Shown here one piece after another: positions 1-6,647 of a stretch of DNA of 13,410 bases. The DNA comes from UBA5009 sp038043185 (GTDB taxonomy: Bacteria > Bdellovibrionota > Bdellovibrionia > Bdellovibrionales > Bdellovibrionaceae): positions 1 through 13,410 of the forward strand of contig JBBTCO010000075.1 in NCBI GenBank assembly GCA_038043185.1, given 5' to 3'. The position numbers were made by a program, and so were the translations under genes. The stretch's first letter is position 1, and the number at the start of each line of letters is the position of its first letter. The notes below the pieces were generated by a model. The model ran no database searches, was not told the DNA's origin, and saw only the letters and a program-made list of their open reading frames with translations.

Positions 1-1257
1 GAACTCACGCTTATCACTCGTGATGGCGTCGTCCTTGTCGACTATGATCCTACGGTCAATGCCGGCGACACTACTCCAAAACATAATCCGAATGTTTTAG
101 GGAAACTCAATCTAGCCGAGAGAAATGTTGCAGCTGCTAAAGAATTAGTGGCTGGTCGTTCTGGAGTTGGAATTGCCATGCACGCCCGAAAAAAAGTAGA
201 CCAAGTTTCTGGATACACAAAAATAACTGGCCCGAAATTTGTTGATTCTATTGGTTGGGGAGTTTTAGTTCGAGTTGAAAAAGCTGAAATTTTTGCAGCT
301 ATGGACAAAGCAGAAAAACAATTTTTTGCGGTCATCCTTTCAATTTGTATAATTTGTATTGGTGTTATTTTTTGGTTTACCAGCAGCCTGTCTAAAGTAT
401 TAGTTGGAATCAGCGAGAAATTAGCTGCAAGTGGCAGCAGCGTCCTTTCTGGAAGCACGCAATTGTCAGGTGCCAGTCAGACAGTTTCTTCAGGAGCTAC
501 TCAATCGGCGAGCGCGTTAGAAGAGACTGTGTCGTCAATTGAAGAACTTTCCAACATCGTTAAGCTCAACGCCGAAAATGCAAAACAAGCGGCTTCCTTG
601 TCCCAAGTCAGCACCCAGTCCGCTGAAGTGGGCGAATCAGAAATTCGCAAGTTGACAGAGGCTATGAAAGATATTTCCCAAAGTTCAAAAAAGATCGAAG
701 AAATTATTAATGTCATCGACGATATCGCTTTCCAAACAAATCTTTTGGCTTTGAATGCCGCTGTTGAAGCCGCCCGCGCCGGAGAACAAGGAAAAGGATT
801 CGCGGTCGTGGCAGAAGCCGTGCGAAATCTAGCTCAGCGAAGTTCTGCAGCTGCTAAAGATATCACAGATCTAATTAAAGAAAGTGTATCGAAAACTGAA
901 CACGGTTCAAAAATTGCCGACAGCAGTGGAAACGTACTGAAGGAAATCGTGACTTCGGTTAAAAAAGTTGGACACCTCAATGGGGAAGTTGCTTCGGCAA
1001 GCACCGAACAAGCCAATGGGATTTTACAAATTAGCAAAGCAATGAATGAGTTGGATAGCTCGACTCAACAAAATGCAGCTGCGTCAGAAGAAATGGCAGC
1101 ATCTGCAGACCAAATGTCAGAGCAAGCTCGTTTTCTTTCAACATTGGTTTTGGACCTTTCGTCTCTGGTGAATGGACAAAAATCACCCGCTAAAGGAGCT
1201 CCCAAGGATGCTCCTCATGCTTTGAAAACATCTAAACCTTACAAAAAATCTGCTTAA
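1..1257 (+). CDS. Methyl-accepting chemotaxis protein, Cache-type sensor (5' partial)
   Basis: Chemoreceptor that passes a periplasmic ligand signal to CheA/CheW; its 5' end lies outside the window. The 418 visible residues begin inside an extracytoplasmic domain whose end (GWGVLVRVEKAEIF, about nt 256-297) looks like the close of a Cache/dCache domain. One membrane segment follows (about nt 322-387, FFAVILSICIICIGVIFWF). The cytoplasmic part is a long Ala/Ser/Glu-rich coiled coil with the strongly conserved hairpin tip (about nt 724-834, containing FQTNLLALNAAVEAARAG and GKGFAVVAEAVRNLA). Adaptation-site-like stretches are ALEETVSSIEEL and NAAASEEMAASA. No clear HAMP domain is visible between the membrane segment and the signalling coil; residues go straight into Ser/Gly-rich repeats. 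There is no C-terminal CheR-binding pentapeptide (the end is YKKSA). Family assignment is certain; ligand unknown. Confidence 0.95.
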   Translation, partial: ELTLITRDGVVLVDYDPTVNAGDTTPKHNPNVLGKLNLAERNVAAAKELVAGRSGVGIAMHARKKVDQVSGYTKITGPKFVDSIGWGVLVRVEKAEIFAAMDKAEKQFFAVILSICIICIGVIFWFTSSLSKVLVGISEKLAASGSSVLSGSTQLSGASQTVSSGATQSASALEETVSSIEELSNIVKLNAENAKQAASLSQVSTQSAEVGESEIRKLTEAMKDISQSSKKIEEIINVIDDIAFQTNLLALNAAVEAARAGEQGKGFAVVAEAVRNLAQRSSAAAKDITDLIKESVSKTEHGSKIADSSGNVLKEIVTSVKKVGHLNGEVASASTEQANGILQISKAMNELDSSTQQNAAASEEMAASADQMSEQARFLSTLVLDLSSLVNGQKSPAKGAPKDAPHALKTSKPYKKSA

Positions 1258-1286
1258 ATTTATTAAATTATAGATTTTATAAAAAA

Positions 1287-1316
1287 GAGTTCGGGCCCTG
1301 GCCGGGCTCTTTTTTT
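1287..1316. terminator. Intrinsic terminator, probably bidirectional
   Basis: GAGTTCGG at 1287-1294 pairs with CCGGGCTC at 1302-1309 (8 pairs, two of them G-U) around a 7-base loop and is followed by seven T (1310-1316). The left flank is six A (1281-1286), so the minus strand also reads as a hairpin followed by a T-run. The hairpin lies 29 bases past the receptor stop. The stop codon of the minus-strand gene (1315-1317) overlaps the T-run, so both convergent genes can end here. Confidence 0.85.
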
Positions 1317-1671
1317 ATTCTTGGCAGATACCGGAAGAGCGAAGCTCGTTCACGTTCTCCATCAGACCATCAAGATTATTTGAACCCATAATTGGAGATT
1401 CATTTAAAAATATTCGATGTTGTTTCCAAACTCCTGACACATCGCCCTCGCCGCGCAACTCACAAACTTTATCCAGGTTTTTGCAGTTCTCAGTTTTCAC
1501 CATTATTTTCAATTGGGAAACGACCTCATTTATCGATTTTTTTCCATTCAAAAGCGCATCAACCTGACAAGATTCTTTTGGAGCAACATCCGCGCGAGCG
1601 AAACTTGTGGACATTGCGATCGACAACATTAAGACAGGGATTAATTGCGATTTTATTAATATCTTATTCAT
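1315..1671 (-). CDS. Small exported 4-cysteine protein, unknown function
   Basis: A 118-residue protein that I do not recognise. The N-terminus (MNKILIKSQLIPVLMLSIAM) is a Sec signal peptide with likely cleavage after ARA, before DVAPKE. The mature part of about 90 residues has four cysteines (SCQ, NCK, VCE, ICQ), enough for two disulfides in the periplasm or outside. An upstream in-frame ATG exists at 1686, but the bases right after it (GAGGAAAG in mRNA sense) make an ideal Shine-Dalgarno for the ATG at 1671, so I choose 1671. The gene runs convergently into the chemoreceptor and shares its terminator. It is divergent from tldD, with about 150 bases between the two starts. Confidence 0.72.
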   Translation of the reverse strand: MNKILIKSQLIPVLMLSIAMSTSFARADVAPKESCQVDALLNGKKSINEVVSQLKIMVKTENCKNLDKVCELRGEGDVSGVWKQHRIFLNESPIMGSNNLDGLMENVNELRSSGICQE

Positions 1672-1733
1672 AGTTACTTTCCTCATGCCCGTTATTCTGC
1701 TATATCTTGCAATATATTTTAAAAAAAGGCTAC

Positions 1734-1769
1734 ATTTTCGAATTCGAAAATTATTCTCGACTAGAATAA
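1734..1769. promoter_or_regulatory. Two back-to-back palindromes upstream of tldD
   Basis: ATTTTCGAATTCGAAAAT (1734-1751) is a perfect 18-base palindrome. It abuts a second inverted repeat, TTATTCT-N5-AGAATAA (1751-1769). They lie 52-87 bases before the tldD start and 63-98 bases before the minus-strand gene. TAGAAT (1762-1767) inside the second dyad could serve as a -10 element, which would make the sites operators over a tldD promoter. No T-run follows, so a terminator is unlikely. Role inferred. Confidence 0.45.
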
Positions 1770-1820
1770 AGTCCCTTTAGATATATAAGGCAAATTTGAA
1801 AATTAAACTAAGGAAAAAAC

Positions 1821-3245
1821 ATGACTCATTTTAATATCACTTCTGCCGTACAGCGACACCGCCAGGAGGCGGATTGGGTTGGGATAAAATGGATTTCAGA
1901 AAAAACCACTTTTCGTGCCATAAGAAATGATAAACCAGAACAAAATCAAAGTATTTACGATCGCGGTCTGCGCGTTGAAGTTTTAATAGACGGGCATTTT
2001 GGTTATGCTAGCACCGCCGATTTTAGCCCCCAAGGCCTTGAAAAGGCCTTCCAGAAGGCCGTTCATCAAACTCGACAATGGGCAAAATACAAGATTCACC
2101 CATTTACGCGTGAACAAAGGCCCTTAACCAAGGGGAATTACCGCAGCCAAGTTCAAAAAAGTTTGGATTCATTAAGCGTAAAAGAAATCACCGATATTCT
2201 TCGCGATTGCACCATGACCATGAAAACTTCGGACTTGTTGGTCAATCGCTTGGCGCGAGCAATGATCATCGAGACTGAAATTCACGCGGCCAGCAGTGAT
2301 GGCGGAGAGCAGCTGCAGAGTTTTTCTATGGTTAATTTAGAACTGGCGGCAGTTGCGCGCTCAGGGTCTGAAAACCAAACTCGCAGCGCTAGTTTCCAAA
2401 ACCAAATTGGTGCGGAAGTCTTTTTGCGACATCGACTTTTACCTATTTGTGAAAACATCAGTCGTCAGGCAGTTGAACTGCTGAGTGCCGAAAACTGTCC
2501 AGCGGAAAAAACAAAATTAATGTTAGCCCCAGACCAAATGACATTACAAATTCATGAATCCATTGGCCACCCCCTTGAGCTTGATCGCATTTTGGGAGAC
2601 GAAAGAAACTACGCCGGTTGGAGCTTCATTCAACTCGAAGATTTTGGTAAACTTCAGTATGGTTCGCCTTTGATGAACGTGACCTTTGATCCTACCCGCT
2701 TTAGCGAGTTAGCCAGTTATAGTTTTGATGACAGCGGAGCTCGCGCAACGAAAGAACATCTGATCAAGGATGGAGTTTTGGTTCGCGCCCTTGGGTCTAT
2801 TGAATCGCAAGCCCGCAGCGGTATCCCAGGCGTCGCAAATTTTCGCTCGTCTTCTTGGAACCGCCCTCCTATTGATCGCATGGCTAATATTAACCTGGAA
2901 GCGGGCTCAACAAACATTAAGGACATGGTCGAAGGACTTGATCGTGGGATTTTAATGCAAACCAATCGCTCTTGGTCGATTGACGATTATCGAAACAAAT
3001 TTCAATTTGGCTGCGAGTACGCTCAGCTTATTGAAGATGGAAAAGTTAAAAAAATTCTAAAAAATCCAAATTATCGAGGGAAAACTTTGGAATTTTGGAA
3101 TAATCTCATTTCCGTAGCGAATGAAATCGAAACTTATGGAAGTCCCTATTGTGGCAAGGGCGAACCCAGTCAAGTGATCCGGGTCGGCCATTCTTCACCC
3201 TATTGTCTATTCAAAGACATTGATGTGTTCGGAGGCTTAACATGA
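1821..3245 (+). CDS. tldD: TldD-type zinc metalloprotease subunit
   Basis: Catalytic subunit of the cytosolic TldD/TldE protease, a family known from maturation of microcin B17 and degradation of the antitoxin CcdA in E. coli. At 474 residues it matches the usual length. The zinc motif HExxxH is at residues 245-250 (HESIGH), and a C-terminal cysteine in a CGKGEPSQ context (C444) fits the third metal ligand. The text after the motif (PLELDRILGDERNYAGWSF) resembles the PTELDR...YAG form that I recall from archaeal and actinobacterial TldD-like proteins more than the E. coli form. The start has AAGGA 6 bases upstream. The next gene starts inside this stop codon (ATGA), with GGAGG at 3231-3235, so the two subunits are probably made in step. 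Its natural substrate here is unknown. Confidence 0.9.
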   Translation: MTHFNITSAVQRHRQEADWVGIKWISEKTTFRAIRNDKPEQNQSIYDRGLRVEVLIDGHFGYASTADFSPQGLEKAFQKAVHQTRQWAKYKIHPFTREQRPLTKGNYRSQVQKSLDSLSVKEITDILRDCTMTMKTSDLLVNRLARAMIIETEIHAASSDGGEQLQSFSMVNLELAAVARSGSENQTRSASFQNQIGAEVFLRHRLLPICENISRQAVELLSAENCPAEKTKLMLAPDQMTLQIHESIGHPLELDRILGDERNYAGWSFIQLEDFGKLQYGSPLMNVTFDPTRFSELASYSFDDSGARATKEHLIKDGVLVRALGSIESQARSGIPGVANFRSSSWNRPPIDRMANINLEAGSTNIKDMVEGLDRGILMQTNRSWSIDDYRNKFQFGCEYAQLIEDGKVKKILKNPNYRGKTLEFWNNLISVANEIETYGSPYCGKGEPSQVIRVGHSSPYCLFKDIDVFGGLT

Positions 3246-4585
3246 AAATCGCTGAATTCGTTCGTCGCATCGAAGCCTCCTACGAACATGTCGCAAAAAT
3301 TTTATTTAACGAACTGAAAGGCAGCGAAGAGGCTGTCCTCAATATCAATGGCGAAGAAAGTCTTTTTGTCAGATTCAATCAAAATAAAATTCGACAAAAT
3401 ATCTTTGTTGAGCAAGCTTTTCTTCGACTTCAGTTGCAAGACACCACCCGAATGACGAAGGCCACTTGGGGCTTAACTGGGGACTTAGATATCGACGCAA
3501 AAGAAGCCCGTCTTCGACTTGGCCATTTGCGTGCGGAATTAGCTCAACTTCCAGAAGATCCCCATTTAGTGAAGCTGGTTGATCATGGCCATTCCCATGA
3601 TGATAAACCCAGCCTTCGTCAAGATGAAGAAATCATCGAAGAAATTCTTCGCGAAACCGAAGGCTCGGATATGGCCGGTCTTTTTGCGGGAGGACCTCTT
3701 TTTGTTGGTAATAAAAACTCCAAAGGACAAAATCATTGGTTTAGCACTTCGAATTTCTTTTTTGATTATTCTCTGTATTACCAGCAAAAAGCAGTGACCG
3801 GAGTTGTCGCCGGCAGAAACTGGGAACCTGAAAGTTTTAAGAAAAAAATTCACGAATCACAAAATTTACTAACGCTGATGAAACGTCCAGTTCAACCTGT
3901 AAAGCCAGGAAAATATCGAGTGTACATGGCTCCCGGTGCCGTCAGTGAAATAGCGAGCTTGATGAATTGGGGCGCCTTAAGCCATAAAGCTTATCGCACT
4001 GGCGGGTGCGCACTTCAAAAGTTTGTTGATAAAGAACAACAACTCAGTCCCCTCATCAATCTTGGTGAAAATTTTGACCTGGGTTGGACTCCCCGCTTTA
4101 ATTCATGGGGAGAAGTTTCGAAAAGTCATTTACCCTTAGTCGAAAACGGTCAACTGACTCAACTTCTGACAAATTCCAATTCTGCCATGGAGTATAAGAT
4201 TCAAGGGAATGCGGCTGGCGAATACGAAGGCCCTCGGTCCTTGGAAATAAAAACGGGTACCTTGGAAAACCAAGATATTTTAAAGAAACTTGACACCGGA
4301 CTCTATATCTCAAACTTACATTATTTAAATTGGTCCGATGTGACAATGGCCCGCTTTACGGGAATGACTCGGTATGCATGTTTTTGGGTAGAAAAAGGTG
4401 AAATTATTGGCCCCATCCAAGATTTACGATTTGATGAAAGTTTTTATCGCTGCTGGGGAAGCGAACTGGCTGAAATTACAAATTTTTCAGAGCTAGCCCC
4501 TGGCGTGCTTACTTATGGCGAACGCGAACACGGTGGGAAAAAAGTTCCCGGGCTTTTGATCAATACCTGGAATTTTACTTTATAG
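3242..4585 (+). CDS. TldE/PmbA-like protease partner subunit
   Basis: A 447-residue member of the TldD/PmbA family, the non-catalytic partner expected to form a heterodimer with the upstream product. It has the family's two-domain layout: an N-terminal half with the strand-rich section around NINGEESLFVRFNQNKIRQN, and a C-terminal half starting near PGKYRVYMAPGAVSEIASLM. No HExxxH metal motif occurs, as expected for TldE. The first codons overlap the tldD stop (ATGA), and its Shine-Dalgarno lies inside the tldD reading frame. A charged His/Asp/Glu-rich stretch (DHGHSHDDKPSLRQDEEIIEE, about residues 112-132) is probably a surface loop. Assignment to TldE rather than a second TldD rests on the missing metal motif and the gene order. 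Confidence 0.85.
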   Translation: MKIAEFVRRIEASYEHVAKILFNELKGSEEAVLNINGEESLFVRFNQNKIRQNIFVEQAFLRLQLQDTTRMTKATWGLTGDLDIDAKEARLRLGHLRAELAQLPEDPHLVKLVDHGHSHDDKPSLRQDEEIIEEILRETEGSDMAGLFAGGPLFVGNKNSKGQNHWFSTSNFFFDYSLYYQQKAVTGVVAGRNWEPESFKKKIHESQNLLTLMKRPVQPVKPGKYRVYMAPGAVSEIASLMNWGALSHKAYRTGGCALQKFVDKEQQLSPLINLGENFDLGWTPRFNSWGEVSKSHLPLVENGQLTQLLTNSNSAMEYKIQGNAAGEYEGPRSLEIKTGTLENQDILKKLDTGLYISNLHYLNWSDVTMARFTGMTRYACFWVEKGEIIGPIQDLRFDESFYRCWGSELAEITNFSELAPGVLTYGEREHGGKKVPGLLINTWNFTL

Positions 4586-4654
4586 CCTGCTGAAAATGAG
4601 TTACCTTAGCTGAAGCCAAATATCTTTTGGCATTAAAAATTGTACGGAGGTTTC

Positions 4655-5074
4655 ATGGATAGCTATCTTAACCAACTTAAAAATCTAATCGTCGAGAATG
4701 TTTCCAATAATGGAAATGTTAAGAATTTGGTAAGTGAGTTTAATAAATTAAATAAAGAGCTCAAAACAAAAGGCAGCGCTTTGAATAAATTTGTTCATAC
4801 TGAAAAAGAAAAAAAAGTAAAACAAGCTCACACGAAATACAAAACCATTTTAAAAACAATTTCGACAACTCAAAAAAGCGTCGATAAAGAAGTGAACAAA
4901 GCCATCATCCACCTTAAAAAATCAGCTGTGCTTGTCGAGAAAAATTTGATGACCTATCAAAAACAAGCTCTTCAACAAAAAGCTAAGCTTGAAAAGATTT
5001 TGGCAAAAGCCCGCTCTTCCAGCGGAACAAAAAAGAAAAAAACGACTCCTAAAAAAAGAACATCAAAATCTTAG
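4655..5074 (+). CDS. Lysine-rich coiled-coil protein with histone-H1-like tail
   Basis: A 139-residue protein of unknown function. About 32 residues are lysine and the protein is strongly basic. Residues 1-120 look almost wholly helical and heptad-like (LNQLKNLIVENV, KTILKTISTTQKSVDKEV), ending in a tail SSSGTKKKKTTPKKRTSKS that resembles histone H1/HU-type C-terminal tails. I infer nucleic-acid binding, perhaps nucleoid compaction, but no named domain is visible. GGAGG at 4646-4650 places the start at the ATG at 4655; an upstream in-frame TTG (4640) would put the Shine-Dalgarno inside the gene and is rejected. A weak hairpin (GCCAAA-N5-TTTGGC, 4615-4631) precedes it. The last 12 bases overlap the 3' end of the convergent lysR gene. 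Confidence 0.8.
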   Translation: MDSYLNQLKNLIVENVSNNGNVKNLVSEFNKLNKELKTKGSALNKFVHTEKEKKVKQAHTKYKTILKTISTTQKSVDKEVNKAIIHLKKSAVLVEKNLMTYQKQALQQKAKLEKILAKARSSSGTKKKKTTPKKRTSKS

Positions 5075-5923
5075 ATAATTAGGAACTTCACTTCGAAGAC
5101 GCTCTGTAACCATTCTGTGAAGTTTCGTATAGAAGGCCTGGGTGTAATAGGTTAGATAAATGGGCACCTTTAGGGGCTTATAACCAGAAACGATCTCGAT
5201 CCCTTTTAAATTTTGCACTAAGTGAAGTGGCACAACGGCCCGGCCCATGCCTAGCTTAACTCCCTCAATAAGAGAATAAATTTCGTCCAGATAACTTCTT
5301 TTAAAGGCAGGAATCTTTTTTCCTTGAAGACGAAAAAAATCAAAAGTCGTTGTATCTTCTGGATCATGATCAAGAAAAACATCTTCACGAAATTTTTTAG
5401 TCGAAGCTTGGATAAGCACATTCTCTTCATAACCCAATAAATGGTTTTCAATCCCCTGTTTTTCTAAAGCTGTTGTCAGAAAAATAAAATCGGCTTTTCC
5501 AGTAAATAATAAATTCGGAATATCCCTTAATTCCTTATTGATGATTTCGATTTGCACTTTGGGATTTTCTTGAATCACTTCACCCAACACAGGAATTAAA
5601 ATTGATTTATTAAGGGTCGAAAAACCGCCCAAACGCACCACCCCGGCGATTTCCTTCGAGGAATTTGTTTTAAACTCGGACATAAACTCATCTTCCAAAA
5701 GTTCTTTTGATTGGCAGTAACGAAGAAGCTTTTGGCCAAGATCAGTTAATTGGATCCCCGAAGGTTCTCTTACAAAGAGAGTTGCTCCTAATTCTTGTTC
5801 TAAATTCAACACTCTTTGCGAAAGCGCAGACTGGGTAATTGAGAGCACCTTAGCGGCGCCCGAAAAACTTCGCACTTTGGCCACGTTCAAGAAAGCATCA
5901 AGATATAGTGAAGAAAGACTCAT
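5063..5923 (-). CDS. LysR-type transcriptional regulator
   Basis: A 286-residue LTTR of usual length. The N-terminal winged helix-turn-helix is clear: LDAFLNVAKVRSFSGAAKVL, then SITQSALSQRVLNLEQELGA and LFVREPSGIQLTDLGQKLL (about residues 8-70). A periplasmic-binding-protein-like effector domain follows from about residue 90 (VVRLGGFSTLNKSILIPVL). The ITQSALSQR...LELLE-type linker region is reminiscent of ArgP/LysG, but this is not enough to name a ligand. The start has only a weak ribosome site (AATAAGA). A dyad at 5933-5950, ten bases upstream, fits an autoregulatory operator, and the divergent gene at 6022 is the classic position for an LTTR target. The 3' end overlaps the convergent lysine-rich gene by 12 bases. 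Confidence 0.92.
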   Translation of the reverse strand: MSLSSLYLDAFLNVAKVRSFSGAAKVLSITQSALSQRVLNLEQELGATLFVREPSGIQLTDLGQKLLRYCQSKELLEDEFMSEFKTNSSKEIAGVVRLGGFSTLNKSILIPVLGEVIQENPKVQIEIINKELRDIPNLLFTGKADFIFLTTALEKQGIENHLLGYEENVLIQASTKKFREDVFLDHDPEDTTTFDFFRLQGKKIPAFKRSYLDEIYSLIEGVKLGMGRAVVPLHLVQNLKGIEIVSGYKPLKVPIYLTYYTQAFYTKLHRMVTERLRSEVPNYLRF

Positions 5924-5932
5924 TCTTATTAG

Positions 5933-5950
5933 ATATACCGATAGGTATAT
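5933..5950. promoter_or_regulatory. Candidate LysR operator, lysR/6022 divergent region
   Basis: ATATACC-GATA-GGTATAT is a perfect inverted repeat (7-base arms, 4-base spacer) ten bases before lysR and centred about 80 bases before the ATG of the divergent exported-protein gene. The ATAC-N6-GTAT core is close to common LTTR boxes. Relative to the candidate promoter at 5964-5992 its centre falls near -57, where LTTR recognition sites usually lie. A matching dyad occurs at 6586-6605. Confidence 0.55.
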
Positions 5951-5963
5951 AAAATCAATTAAT

Positions 5964-5992
5964 TTTACACATATTGCTCATTTCGATAGAAG
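5964..5992 (+). promoter_or_regulatory. Candidate sigma-70-type promoter for the 6022 gene
   Basis: TTTACA (5964-5969) and TAGAAG (5987-5992) are spaced by 17 bases, agreeing with consensus at 5 of 6 and 4 of 6 positions. Transcription would begin near 5999, giving a short leader that carries the AAGGAG ribosome site. Motif match only. Confidence 0.35.
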
Positions 5993-6021
5993 TTGCGCAT
6001 AACAATTTACAAGGAGACTTT

Positions 6022-6459
6022 ATGAAGACTTTAACGATATCTCTAGCGAAACTCGCATTCTTAGGATTTGCCTTTAGCAACTCGGCGCTAGCAGCAACCA
6101 CAGCTTGTCAGGCCCTCAGTTCAAATGGACAACCAGCCTTTTTGGTTTATATAACTTTGGGTAAACAACTCGCCGGAAGTTTTAATACAAAAAGCCAAGA
6201 GGCAGTCGTTGGAATTTATGGGCCACAACTGAAGCAAAACTTTAAGACGACTTTTAATACCTTTAGCGTAAGCACTCGTTGTGACTATGGCGTGGTTTCA
6301 ACTGCTGATATCGACGCTTTCGCAAAAATTCAGTTTTCCAATATTCACAGCAGCTGCGGAAACAACAGCAAAAAACTGCAGACCATTGCTATTAATCCCG
6401 CTACCCTCAACGTAAAATTGTATAACCTCAATTGCGTAGGTGGGCCTCTTAAGCTCTAG
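6022..6459 (+). CDS. Small exported 4-cysteine protein A, next to lysR
   Basis: A 145-residue unrecognised protein. The signal peptide is MKTLTISLAKLAFLGFAFSN with likely cleavage at ALA before ATTACQ. The mature part of about 121 residues has four cysteines (ACQ, RCD, SCG, NCV), suggesting two disulfides, and alternating patterns (FLVYITLG, TLNVKLYNLNC) that suggest a beta-rich fold. I set the start at the ATG at 6022 because AAGGAG (6011-6016) lies 5 bases upstream; the longer frame from 5974 would put this site inside the gene and hide the signal peptide. It is transcribed divergently from lysR with a dyad between them, so it is the natural candidate target. A 13-base string shared with the next gene begins 12 bases after the stop. 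Confidence 0.75.
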   Translation: MKTLTISLAKLAFLGFAFSNSALAATTACQALSSNGQPAFLVYITLGKQLAGSFNTKSQEAVVGIYGPQLKQNFKTTFNTFSVSTRCDYGVVSTADIDAFAKIQFSNIHSSCGNNSKKLQTIAINPATLNVKLYNLNCVGGPLKL

Positions 6460-6470
6460 CGCGGAGGGGG

Positions 6471-6483
6471 CTTAAGGCGCGGT
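6471..6483 (+). repeat. 13-base direct repeat, copy 1 (after protein A gene)
   Basis: CTTAAGGCGCGGT, identical to 7053-7065. It begins 12 bases after the stop codon of gene A. Here its GCTTAAGGC part (6470-6478) can pair back across the stop codon with GCC-TC-TTAAGC at 6444-6454 (two-base bulge), giving a 3'-end hairpin without a T-run. Confidence 0.7.
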
Positions 6484-6494
6484 ATCCTTATTAG

Positions 6495-6527
6495 GCCGAG
6501 ATCACTCAAGGTCATCTCGGCTTGAGT
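6495..6527. other. Mutually exclusive hairpins between the two exported-protein genes
   Basis: GCCGAGAT (6495-6502) pairs perfectly with ATCTCGGC (6514-6521). The loop contains ACTCAAG (6504-6510), which pairs perfectly with CTTGAGT (6521-6527). Both stems need C6521 and enclose each other's strands, so they should compete. No T-run follows on either strand, so this is not a plain intrinsic terminator. It may be the end of transcript A processed or paused at a structure, or part of the leader of gene B. Confidence 0.5.
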
Positions 6528-6585
6528 AAAAAATGCAGGTAAATAATTACAAAATTAGAATTTACTGAAAAGCATTAGGATCAAT

Positions 6586-6605
6586 TTTATATCCCGTGAT
6601 ATAAA
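6586..6605. promoter_or_regulatory. Second candidate LysR operator, upstream of the 6648 gene
   Basis: TTTATATC-CCGT-GATATAAA is a perfect inverted repeat (8-base arms, 4-base spacer). Its core TATATC-N4-GATATA matches the lysR-side dyad core TATACC-N4-GGTATA in spacing and at 10 of 12 arm bases. A good -10 (TATAAA, 6617-6622) follows, with no clear -35, and the dyad covers where the -35 would be. That arrangement suits activator dependence. Confidence 0.45.
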
Positions 6606-6647
6606 GCCTTACAGATTATAAAATATAAAATTTTTATCGGAGAAAAT

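Noticed and set aside
1392..1673. 93-codon plus-strand reading frame
   Set aside because: It is antisense to the small exported-protein gene, which has a signal peptide and a good ribosome site; the plus-strand frame has neither.
3566..3853. 95-codon minus-strand reading frame inside tldE
   Set aside because: It is a shadow of a clear family member, with no ribosome site and no recognisable domain.
4586..4654. Terminator after tldE
   Set aside because: The only hairpin (GCCAAA-N5-TTTGGC, 4615-4631) has six pairs and no T-run after it.
5974..6021. N-terminal extension of exported protein A
   Set aside because: It would place the AAGGAG site inside the gene and bury the signal peptide behind 16 unrelated residues.
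6495..6527. H-type pseudoknot
   Set aside because: The two stems share C6521 and leave no bases to span the first stem, so simultaneous formation is not feasible; competing hairpins are the better reading.
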